A stretch of 33,059 nucleotides of DNA from assembly GCA_902496455.1 (NCBI GenBank), contig CABVAY010000024.1:1-33059 (forward strand). The letters are read 5' to 3'. Source of the stretch: an uncultured Collinsella sp. (GTDB taxonomy: Bacteria > Actinomycetota > Coriobacteriia > Coriobacteriales > Coriobacteriaceae). Below the pieces are notes generated by a model. The model saw nothing but the letters and a program-made list of their open reading frames with translations, was not told the origin of the DNA and did no database searches. A program made the position numbers and the translations under genes. Below, piece by piece: positions 14,896 to 22,415 of this stretch (positions within the stretch are counted from its first letter, which is position 1; the number at the start of each line of letters is the position of its first letter).

Positions 14896-16772
14896 CTGTC
14901 GCCACCCTCCTTGCGCTCGATCGTCAGGGTCTTATCATTTGCCTTGAGCAGATACAGATTGCCCGTAAGGTGCGTTAGTTCGCCACCCGTCACCGCACCC
15001 GGCTCGCCATTATTGGCGCGGAACATGAGCCACGCCTCGTCGTGGAAATTGCCCAGGCTGAGCGTCCAGGCATCCGCGCTGGTATCCACGCTCACCGTCA
15101 CCGAAGAAAAGCGCTGGATGGCGCCCGAGCATTCCGAGCCGGTCTGGCGACGCAGGTCGGGCGCGGATTTGGTAAGCCACTCCAGGTAGTCGACCAGGCC
15201 GCCCTTGTAGACCTCCCAGCCCTCCTTGGCGCCGCGATCGGGATCGAGCAGGTCGTCCGGGTGCATAAAGTGCGTACTCACGTAGTGCATGTTGAGCTCG
15301 GACACGGCAGCCAGGCGCATATAGGAATCGTCGACCATGCCGCCCGAGACAATGCGCGGCTGCTCCACAATGCCATCGCTCGCCACGCCAAACTCCTGCA
15401 CGTACGGCAGGTCGGTACCGTCCTCAAAGTACGTACTGGCAATAGTCTTAATGCGCGGAACATCGTCGCAGATAATCTTGCGCGCTCGGGCCGAAAGGAT
15501 ATTCGACGGCGGTACGTAAACCGAGCCGTGCGCGTTGGGCAGCACCTCGTCTTGGAAGGCGATAAGCTCGTTGAGCGATGCGACGAGCGTCTCTTTGTTC
15601 TTCCAGGTCTTGTAGTCGTACAGCGTGCCATAGTCGGTGTCCCAGAGTGCCAGAGGCTGATGGTTGTAGCCGTGAAAGCCCAGCTCGCCGCCCATCTGCA
15701 GCAGCATGCCGCCAAAATATCGAAACTGCGTGGTATCGGGTTGGCGCGCGGGCTCGGTCTGGTTGACCGCGTCCTCGTAGTTTTCGATCATCACGCCGGT
15801 ATAGCGAATGCCATATTTTTGCGCGAGCTTTTGCAGATCGGGCCACCAGACCTTGGTGTAAAAATCGGCGACGGAAAGCCCGTAGTCGCGCTTGATGTAG
15901 GTGCCGTCGCCCGAGGGCACAGGGCTGGGAAAGTCGTCCAAATAGAACACGGCGCTGTTGATGACCGGATAGGCCGTGGCATCACCCAGCAAGCTTATGG
16001 CCGAAGCATAGAACCCACGCATGACCTTGTCGTAGATGCCAATGTTGCACACCACGGTGTGACCACTGCCGCAATCGTTAGACCAAATGAGCGGCGTGCC
16101 CGCGTCACCGGTCTTTGCCCATACGTGCGCCGTATCGTGCAATGAAACCGAGAGCGAAGAATCGAAGGGATCCGAGAACTCGTAGCGCTCTCCTCCGCCC
16201 AACATAAAGTCCTCGCTCGGAACGATACTTTCGGCTTTCGCATAGTCATATCCGGCCGATTCGATCCCAAGCTTGGAAGCAATAGCCTGCAGGTAGTTCG
16301 AGTTATCTGGCGTCATGCCCAGCATGAGTGAGCCGCCCGCACTCACCCAACTCATCAGATCGGTCAGATGCGTACCCAGTCCGTCAAGCGAGGGCATAAG
16401 CACAATCACGCGATCAAACGACGTGAGCGATGGGATCGCGTCCGCACCGTCGGTGGCAATATCAACATCGCGATGGGCGATCTTCATGTCCAGCAAAATC
16501 TGGTCGAACTGGTCTTTAACGTCGTCAACGCTACCTTGGTCCGAGTCGGTAATGACCAGGCACGTGGGCTTTTGGCCAAAGATTGCCGAGGAGGCAGGCA
16601 CCGCATCGTTGGCGGCAAGCATCCCCAGCTTGTGCTGTCCAGCGCTGTACTGCACGCCGGCGCGTTCGATCAGCAGCACGGCGGCCATGACGATAAAAAC
16701 AGCCCACACTACGAGCAGCCCCATCCAACGAAAGCGGCCCACACGGTCGCGGATATGTTGCACCACGCTCAT
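14892..16772 (-). CDS. DUF2194 membrane-anchored putative polysaccharide deacetylase
   Basis: Residues 15-34 form a membrane anchor, so the rest faces outside. Residues about 70-260 look like a flavodoxin/amidotransferase-like domain (CLVITDSDQGS, VIVLMPSLDG). From about 270 a polysaccharide-deacetylase-like domain begins: FYLDDF with Asp279-Asp280, GFHGYNH with His367 and His371, YVPPSN at 419-424 and HFMHPDD at 501-507. These fit a metal-dependent deacetylase with a variant motif set. In Gram-positive Pel operons a separate deacetylase replaces the two-domain PelA, and this gene takes that place. I chose the ATG at 16772 because GAGGAGG lies just upstream and it gives an ATGA overlap with the preceding gene. 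Deacetylase activity is inferred. Confidence 0.85.
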   Translation of the reverse strand: MSVVQHIRDRVGRFRWMGLLVVWAVFIVMAAVLLIERAGVQYSAGQHKLGMLAANDAVPASSAIFGQKPTCLVITDSDQGSVDDVKDQFDQILLDMKIAHRDVDIATDGADAIPSLTSFDRVIVLMPSLDGLGTHLTDLMSWVSAGGSLMLGMTPDNSNYLQAIASKLGIESAGYDYAKAESIVPSEDFMLGGGERYEFSDPFDSSLSVSLHDTAHVWAKTGDAGTPLIWSNDCGSGHTVVCNIGIYDKVMRGFYASAISLLGDATAYPVINSAVFYLDDFPSPVPSGDGTYIKRDYGLSVADFYTKVWWPDLQKLAQKYGIRYTGVMIENYEDAVNQTEPARQPDTTQFRYFGGMLLQMGGELGFHGYNHQPLALWDTDYGTLYDYKTWKNKETLVASLNELIAFQDEVLPNAHGSVYVPPSNILSARARKIICDDVPRIKTIASTYFEDGTDLPYVQEFGVASDGIVEQPRIVSGGMVDDSYMRLAAVSELNMHYVSTHFMHPDDLLDPDRGAKEGWEVYKGGLVDYLEWLTKSAPDLRRQTGSECSGAIQRFSSVTVSVDTSADAWTLSLGNFHDEAWLMFRANNGEPGAVTGGELTHLTGNLYLLKANDKTLTIERKEGGDR

Positions 16773-17674
16773 CTGGCCTCCTCCCCGTCGCGCCAAAACG
16801 CCAACTGTTCGCGGTTGGCGGCACTCAAATACACATGTTGCTTGTCAATCGCATCGATCACACGGTGGACCTCGTCACCGTCGCGGCGCATCACGGCCAG
16901 GCGCAGGCAAAGCATCCAAACCTCCTGCTCCTCGGGCACGTCGAGCACCAGCTGGTCGGTCACGGCCTGCGCCTCGTCGACCTGTCCGACATCGGCCAGC
17001 GCCGTCACGTATCGAATGCGCAGCTCAAGGGTATCCTCGCGCTCGCAGCGACGCGCAAGCAGGCGCGCGTACTGTTGACGCTGAATCTGAGCAACGCGCC
17101 CCTCAGCCAAGCCCGAGCCCAAGTATTCACCAAGAAAATCACAGTATTCGTTGAGGTTTTGCGCGCTCGGGTCCGTCTTAAAGGCGCGCTCCAGCTGCTG
17201 CAGTTTAAGATCGGACTCCTTGGAAATCTGCGCCACCGCCGTCGCGGCATAGTGCGCCACCTCAACGTCGTCGTTAAGCTTAGCCGCCTGCAGCTGCGCC
17301 AGGTACGCGTCGGGCTCCTCGGTGAGCATGGAGAGCATTAGGCGGCGCCGGTATGCCGGGTCGTTGACGATGAGCGCCTCCTCGAGCGGGACCACGCTTA
17401 CATCGGTGTCACGGTCGTGCACCAGGATGCTGCGATGCAGGTCGTCGTTGAAGCGCAGCGACTCCAGCGCAGACTCTTTCAGCCCCTCGCCAAACACCGC
17501 GCTGCGGACCGATAGCAGAACCACCAGCAACGGGCCCCACAGCGGCACCAACACTATCACAGCCAGCATGTGCCCGCGCACCGGCAGCAGGCCCAACTTC
17601 ATGAGCGTCCACAGCATCAGGAAAACCAGCGCATGAATCAGCAGCAAGACGGCAGCAACGACAAGCGAGATCAA
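16769..17674 (-). CDS. pelE: PelE-like membrane protein with TPR-type repeats
   Basis: Two N-terminal hydrophobic segments (about 3-27 and 36-58) are followed by a 240-residue helical region with TPR-like spacing, for example LAQLQAAKLNDDVEVAHYAATAVAQI and RIRYVTALADVGQVDEAQAVTDQL. PelE has this architecture and links the other membrane Pel proteins. Position between the PelD-like gene and the deacetylase matches the pelDE order. The start is TTG at 17674, overlapping the previous stop as TTGA, with GGGGGGTG upstream. Sequence conservation in PelE is weak, so the call leans on architecture and place in the operon. Confidence 0.75.
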   Translation of the reverse strand: MISLVVAAVLLLIHALVFLMLWTLMKLGLLPVRGHMLAVIVLVPLWGPLLVVLLSVRSAVFGEGLKESALESLRFNDDLHRSILVHDRDTDVSVVPLEEALIVNDPAYRRRLMLSMLTEEPDAYLAQLQAAKLNDDVEVAHYAATAVAQISKESDLKLQQLERAFKTDPSAQNLNEYCDFLGEYLGSGLAEGRVAQIQRQQYARLLARRCEREDTLELRIRYVTALADVGQVDEAQAVTDQLVLDVPEEQEVWMLCLRLAVMRRDGDEVHRVIDAIDKQHVYLSAANREQLAFWRDGEEAR

Positions 17675-19809
17675 GCGGCACCCCCCTCACCGTCACCGGT
17701 GTAAGAGATGCGCTGCAGCAGCGCCACGATGTCCTCGCCGTCGACGGGCTCCACCGCAATCTGCTTTACGCTAAGGCGCTCGCGGATAATGGGCAGATCG
17801 CACGCCTTTGCCTGGCGCATAAGCAGGTAGAGCACGTTGCCGTCGACCAAGCCCGCCGCGTCGCTCTCGCGGATTGCCGACCCAATTGCGCCCACCAGCT
17901 CACCGACAGGCTCCATGCCCGGTACCACGCGCAGGAGCAAAAAACTCCCCATCTTGCTATCTGCCAGCGCCTGCTCCGCCGCGAGCTCTTGGCCAAAGGC
18001 AGCCTGCTTGAGTACGCAAGTGCCGTCAACGCAGCGTTTATCCTGCGCCACCGCCTCGTAGTCAAAGGCACGGCCCAGCGCGCTTTCAACCAGCCCGCAC
18101 AAGATGCGGAACAGGTTTTGATAATAGAGGGTCATTTGGTTTTCGGCCGCACTACGCACAAAGATCCGCACGGCGGGTGCCCCGTCGCGCTCGATCGTGT
18201 ATCCAAACATGGGAAGCCCCGGCGTCAGCTCGCGGTTCACCCACAGGTTCGAGTGACCCCCGTCGCCCAAAAGAGGTGCAAGCTGCTCAAGCGTGAGCGA
18301 GCGTGCGGCATCTTCGGCAATCGCGGGACTTGCTGCCACCAGGCGTGCAAATGCCCCGCCCGAAACATGGTAGATCGCCACCGAATCGTTCTCGAGGATC
18401 TCACCCAGAAGCTCGCAGCACTTGCGATAGATGTCGCGAGGGTTGAGCACATCGAGCTCCTGCGTCACGGCAAAGATCTTGCCAAAGCTGTCGTGGCGAC
18501 CCACGATCTGGCGCCTGTACGCGCGCTTGTCCTCGATCGCGTCGTGGTAGAGCTGCGTAAGGAACGTATTGCGGTTGCGCACGAGCTCGTTTTGATCGCG
18601 CTCCGCCCTAATGACTTCGCTGTTGCGCAGCTGCACATAGCCGCACACGGCACCCACGACAAAGTACGCAATAAACGGCAGCCAGTTGGACGGCTCGTAG
18701 AACAGACCCTGGAAGGTATAGCCGTACTGAGTAAAGTAGCTCGCCGCCAGGCCAATCGAAGCCAGCAGTGCTGCGACCAAGCCAAAGTCCAAGCCATACA
18801 GCGTGCCGATCATCACCACATAGAGCAGGCGATAATCGAGCACGTTGAGCTGGGCCGATTGGGAGAACAGGTGCTCCAGCACCTCGAACAGGACCCAGGC
18901 AACGCCCGTCTCCAGGCATTTAATAGGCAGCGCGCGCATTTGGATGCGGTCGATGGCGGCGCGCAAGGGGTTGACTTTCTTTGCGCGGCCAGCATCCCAA
19001 CGCGCTTGAATGGTCGAAAGATCGCGCAGCAAGTCGTAGCGCTGAAACCAGCCATAGCGCACGCGAGCGACGTCGCTGGCGGGCAGGGCGTAGCCGGCAG
19101 AATCGCCATAGGCAACGGCAAGGCCGGGGAACAGCGCCTTGAGGGCCTCGCCCACCTCACCCGCCGTGTGATGGAAGGTATCGGCAACGTCGAGCGTCTC
19201 AAAGTTACCATCCCAGCTATCGAAGATGCGGCGCACCAGCACCGCAAGCTCCTCGGCACACAGCAGGGGAAACGCCGCATCCTGCGCGCCCTGCAGAGCG
19301 ACCGATCCGGTTGAGCACGCGTCGAACAGCGGCACCAAAAACGGGTCCTCCAGTGCGGCAGACGCGGTATACAGGAACGGCACGCGCAGGATCTTGGTCT
19401 GAACGCCCTCGCGAGCAGCGTAGTAGCGGCACAGGTCGTTGGCTGCGTGCGCGATAATGCCCTTGCCCGTTCGCCCCGCGGCATCGGCGGCACCCTCGGC
19501 ACCCGCGGGCCCCGCTACATACAGCAGTTGGACCCGGCGACCCGCGCACGCACGAAAGACCGAGCGCAACAGCTCGATATCGCCCACGATATCGGTATGC
19601 GGGGTAAGGTAATTAGACAGGTAGACCACGCGTTCGAACTCGTAGGCCTGATCCAGGTGTTGCAGAAGCTCTTTCCACGAGGCATGGGGCGACGACTCGT
19701 CGCAGCGCGCATCCCCGGCGGCGACAACCTGAACATGGTCCTCGGGGAACGCCTTGGCACAAAAGTCATCGTCAACATATGCGGTGTTGCCAACAACCAG
19801 CACCTCCAT
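17671..19809 (-). CDS. pelD: SDR-like domain fused to PelD-type c-di-GMP receptor
   Basis: Residues 1-270 resemble a nucleotide-sugar epimerase of the SDR superfamily (VYLSNYLTP, YVAGPAG, ILRVPFLYT, FETLDVADTFHHT), but the glycine-rich NAD loop is poorly kept (VVGNTAYVDDDF). Residues 300-395 carry about four membrane helices, 400-435 a coiled coil, 440-585 a GAF-like domain and 590-705 a degenerate GGDEF domain. In the last, RESD (647-650) is followed after five residues by DGNVL where GGDEF would be. That is exactly the I-site geometry, so c-di-GMP binding is plausible while cyclase activity is lost. I chose the ATG at 19809 because GGGGAGGGG stands six bases upstream. It is the first gene of the operon. 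PelD identity is good; the SDR fusion is unusual. Confidence 0.85.
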   Translation of the reverse strand: MEVLVVGNTAYVDDDFCAKAFPEDHVQVVAAGDARCDESSPHASWKELLQHLDQAYEFERVVYLSNYLTPHTDIVGDIELLRSVFRACAGRRVQLLYVAGPAGAEGAADAAGRTGKGIIAHAANDLCRYYAAREGVQTKILRVPFLYTASAALEDPFLVPLFDACSTGSVALQGAQDAAFPLLCAEELAVLVRRIFDSWDGNFETLDVADTFHHTAGEVGEALKALFPGLAVAYGDSAGYALPASDVARVRYGWFQRYDLLRDLSTIQARWDAGRAKKVNPLRAAIDRIQMRALPIKCLETGVAWVLFEVLEHLFSQSAQLNVLDYRLLYVVMIGTLYGLDFGLVAALLASIGLAASYFTQYGYTFQGLFYEPSNWLPFIAYFVVGAVCGYVQLRNSEVIRAERDQNELVRNRNTFLTQLYHDAIEDKRAYRRQIVGRHDSFGKIFAVTQELDVLNPRDIYRKCCELLGEILENDSVAIYHVSGGAFARLVAASPAIAEDAARSLTLEQLAPLLGDGGHSNLWVNRELTPGLPMFGYTIERDGAPAVRIFVRSAAENQMTLYYQNLFRILCGLVESALGRAFDYEAVAQDKRCVDGTCVLKQAAFGQELAAEQALADSKMGSFLLLRVVPGMEPVGELVGAIGSAIRESDAAGLVDGNVLYLLMRQAKACDLPIIRERLSVKQIAVEPVDGEDIVALLQRISYTGDGEGGAA

Positions 19810-19853
19810 GGCGCACCCCTCCCCTAAAATCCACATTTGTCATAGTCAAACAT

Positions 19854-19872
19854 GCGTATTGTACGCTGTCAA
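19854..19872 (-). promoter_or_regulatory. Candidate promoter elements of the Pel-like operon
   Basis: A perfect TTGACA lies at 19867-19872 on the minus strand, followed by the palindrome GCGTA-TTG-TACGC (19854-19866). The best -10 (GACTAT or TGACTA, 18-19 bases on) is weak; alternatively TACAAT inside the palindrome is the -10. The palindrome could be an operator. Confidence 0.35.
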
Positions 19873-19958
19873 CGCGAGCTGGAGCGCCTTTAAGGCTGTT
19901 TTAAGAACTTTTTTAGAGGATGTGGGGACATCGAGAGCGCTAAATGAGCACCCAATCC

Positions 19959-20079
19959 AGAAGTGCGGTGAAAAACCGAGACCTGTCGACCAGACCCCTG
20001 TTTTGAGCATCCGCGACCTGCAGTTTTGTTGGCAAAAATCGGTGTGCGCTCGGCGAGTTTCGATTTTCCCCGCACTTCT
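19959..20079. repeat. 121-bp element bounded by 16-bp inverted repeats
   Basis: AGAAGTGCGGTGAAAA (19959-19974) matches the reverse complement of 20064-20079 at 15 of 16 bases. The interior has GACCTG and CCTG-TTTTG motifs repeated in direct order and no reading frame. It fills most of the 318-base gap between rloB and the Pel-like operon. The form suggests a dispersed intergenic repeat or a MITE-like element; no flanking duplication is obvious. The rest of the gap holds only the candidate promoter. Confidence 0.65.
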
Positions 20080-20154
20080 CCTACGCACCGGACTCGCAAT
20101 AGCGCAGTACAATCCGCCAATCGCACTAACCGGAAAGCCAATCCAGCGACTCGC

Positions 20155-20824
20155 CTAGCCAACCAGATACGGCCCGATTACATCGAAAATTTCGCCCACC
20201 TTAGTTGCAGGGTTTTGCGCAGATGGCTTAATGTTACCCAGTTCCCTATGGTACGCGACGAGGCGCCCAGCACGCTGCAATGCTTCGCCTCGCCTATCAT
20301 CCACTGCCCCAAACATCCCGTCCAGGTTCTTGCGGTACTCGATGCCCAAGTTCTTCGACATCTCCTGCGCGAGGGCATGCTGGCAGTCGGACGCGGACAT
20401 ATGCGCGGTCGTGTAGCGAAAGTGCAAAAGCGGCCACAGCTCGAAGCAGGGGTTCGACCACAACGCATGGAAGGTCCTCGAACCATCGGAGAGCTCGTCA
20501 CATTTGCGCTTCATCGCATCAAAGTCGGACGCAGGAAAGTCATCCTTGTCCATACACGAGCCACACGTGATCGAACGTCTCGGGCGCATAGCGGCAGTGT
20601 TCGACGGCGAAATCAAGCAGGTCAAGCGTGTGTTTGCCGGTTCCCTTAACGACAATGGCAACCTTGCGCTCGTTCGCCGCGCCCAACGCCGCACGCACAC
20701 CCTCAAAGTAGCGAGGCTCGGTCTCCTTGCCCTCGCTCACTACAAGATGACGCGTCATCTGAACCATGCGCGAGCGGCCCTCTCGCTTGCCGCTACGCCA
20801 GCCCTTCGACTTCTTCGCCACCAT
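20155..20824 (-). pseudogene. rloB: RloB-family protein, broken by a one-base frameshift
   Basis: RloB proteins (the AbiLii type) are partners of RloA ATPases in phage-defence loci and are thought to have a TOPRIM-like nuclease fold. The first frame from the ATG at 20824 gives HLVVSEGKETEPRYFEG and ends at VWLVYGQG (stop at 20540-20542). The second frame continues in register with DKDDFPASDFDAMKRKC, SNPCFELWPLLHF and the C-terminus to 20155. Removing one G from the GG at 20550-20551 restores VWLVYDKDDFPA, the RloB acidic motif. Joined, the protein has about 223 residues, the family length. It follows rloA by one base. It may be a true mutation, an assembly error or, less likely, programmed slippage. 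Confidence 0.85.
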
Positions 20825-20825
20825 G

Positions 20826-22043
20826 CTAATCCCACTCCTCGATGCGGGTGAGGTACGGATCGGCGCCGTAGCGACCGGACAGGTATTGCTTGTCGAAAGC
20901 CGCGTTCTTGCTTACCAGATTACCGTTTGCCTCGTGGATGTCGGCGAGAGACCACAGCTGGCTCGCCTCCCCCTCGCCGCGCGCAGCGAACCATATCTCG
21001 TCACGGCGGAACACATCGTTTCGCATGGTAGACACGTCCTGGGACGAGAAGATGAGCTGTGCGCCACTCTTGTTGACCTCAGGGTCCTTAAACAGCAGGA
21101 TCACATAGCGAAGAAGCTTCGGGTGCAGTTTGGCGTCGAGCTCGTCTACCACAACGGTGCCACCACGCTCAAGCGCTGTCATCAGATACGCAGCCAACCC
21201 CATGAGCTTCTGGGTTCCGGCAGATTCCTCGGATAAACGCAGCTCGTACGACTTGCCGCCCACCTCGTGCCTCACGAAGACGCGCTGGCCGCGCCACTCC
21301 GGCGCCCTCTCCACTCTGAAGCCATCGATACGCACATCAACGGCGCGCAAAAAACGCGTGACCTCGCGCGAGTCGCCCTCGTCGAGCATTTGCTCGAGCA
21401 TCCGCTCCAGGTAGGAACTGTTGTAGTTGAGAAACACGGCGTCGAGAAACCAGCTGGCCGCCTCCTGGACCACCGGCGCATCGAAGTTGATGCAAAGGAA
21501 CGATAGGTACGGCAGGCTCGGGTTGAACCTCGCAGCCGTCACAAGCTTACGCAGTGTGGGGCCGAGTTCAACCTTTGTATCCTCGCGCTCGAACAGCATC
21601 GCCGTACGCGACGCTCCCAATTTACGCCGCCACAGCCCTTCGGACACGATCTCATCGGCGTGTACAGACAGAACATAGCGGTACTCATGCTCACCCGCTC
21701 GGTAATAGAGCTCGAACTCGGTGGGCTCGGCAGCAGACACGTCATCGAACTCAAACGCCGAACAACGGGCTATCAAGGGGAGATCACTCTCTGGTGCATC
21801 AGCGCTAGCAGACAGCAGTCTAATTGGTCTGGCCACCGCCGAACGAACGTAGTCAAGAGCCTCGAGCAGATTAGACTTGCCGCCAGCGTTGGGCCCGTAC
21901 ACCGCAGCCACCGGAAGGAAACTCTGCCCGTCGGAGCACTCGATGAGGGAACGCTCAAACTCCTTCATCGGCGTCGCCTGCATGGAAAGCTCAGCATCGT
22001 CGCGATAAGACCGATAGTTCTTAAAGGTGAACTGGCAAAGCAT
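20826..22043 (-). CDS. rloA: RloA-type AAA ATPase (AbiLi-like)
   Basis: An ATPase of the AAA_15/ABC-like class that works with RloB in anti-phage systems such as lactococcal AbiL. With the start used here, Walker A is YGPNAGGKSNLLEAL at 49-63, the ABC-type signature LSEESAGTQKLM lies in the last third, and Walker B is TVVVDELDAKLHP. FSSQDVSTM is the switch region. The frame is open to an ATG at 22064; I prefer ATG 22043, which gives the family start MLCQFTFKNYRSY and has AAAGGA twelve bases upstream. A strong promoter lies at 22098-22125. Because rloB is frameshifted, this half may be intact but without a working partner. Confidence 0.88.
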   Translation of the reverse strand: MLCQFTFKNYRSYRDDAELSMQATPMKEFERSLIECSDGQSFLPVAAVYGPNAGGKSNLLEALDYVRSAVARPIRLLSASADAPESDLPLIARCSAFEFDDVSAAEPTEFELYYRAGEHEYRYVLSVHADEIVSEGLWRRKLGASRTAMLFEREDTKVELGPTLRKLVTAARFNPSLPYLSFLCINFDAPVVQEAASWFLDAVFLNYNSSYLERMLEQMLDEGDSREVTRFLRAVDVRIDGFRVERAPEWRGQRVFVRHEVGGKSYELRLSEESAGTQKLMGLAAYLMTALERGGTVVVDELDAKLHPKLLRYVILLFKDPEVNKSGAQLIFSSQDVSTMRNDVFRRDEIWFAARGEGEASQLWSLADIHEANGNLVSKNAAFDKQYLSGRYGADPYLTRIEEWD

Positions 22044-22097
22044 GGTACTCAACATTCCTTTCATTGTTTTGAAAATATATTTCAGAGTTTTTCTTTG

Positions 22098-22125
22098 ATT
22101 ATAGGCTTTAAGCAGGCTAAATCAA
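22098..22125 (-). promoter_or_regulatory. Promoter of the rloA-rloB pair
   Basis: On the minus strand TTGATT (22120-22125) and a perfect TATAAT (22098-22103) stand 16 bases apart. This is the best sigma-A-like promoter in the window and lies 55 bases before the chosen rloA start. Confidence 0.75.
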
Positions 22126-22415
22126 GTGCTTGCTACACCAATGACAACAGGCATAAAGTGCCAAACCGCCCATGCTCGGCCATTCCATTGCCGGAATGGC
22201 GCCTAGCCAGCATATCAGACATTAAACGCATGAAAAAAGGGCAACACTCTCTTGTCGAAAGCGTCACCCTTAAAGCTCCCGTAAAACTTTTGTATGATAG
22301 CTCGGTATGCTACATCGTCTCGCAGAGATGTACAGCACCAAGAATCGCTATTCCTAGCAGAACAAACACCGTGAATGCGGCGGTCCAATTGCCATCGGCG
22401 TTATTGAAGCTTTCT
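22126..22415. other. Gap between rloA and the Abi_2 gene
   Basis: The gap holds a perfect 8-bp hairpin (GCCATTCC 22179-22186 with GGAATGGC 22193-22200) and the terminator at 22233-22271. Directly after the Abi_2 stop there is a short minus-strand open stretch, 22310-22429, whose end encodes a hydrophobic helix (FTVFVLLGIAILGAV) before a TAG stop. It has no ATG or good start and may be the tail of a lost small membrane protein. Confidence 0.5.
22233..22271 (-). terminator. Rho-independent terminator after the Abi_2 gene
   Basis: On the minus strand AAGGGTGACGCT (22271-22260) pairs over 12 positions, including G-U pairs, with AGTGTTGCCCTT (22248-22237), followed by TTTTTT (22238-22233). It lies about 145 bases past the Abi_2 stop and upstream of the rloA promoter. 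Confidence 0.75.

Noticed and set aside
17989..19314. Plus-strand open frame opposite the SDR-PelD gene
   Set aside because: Shadow of a clearly coding strand with recognised domains; no independent support.
8714..19809. Complete Pseudomonas-type Pel system
   Set aside because: No pelB, pelC or PelA hydrolase domain is present; these are outer-membrane or periplasmic parts not expected in a monoderm.
19810..20154. c-di-GMP riboswitch upstream of the Pel-like operon
   Set aside because: The region does not show the GEMM-type conserved bases; the visible structure is an inverted-repeat-bounded element instead.
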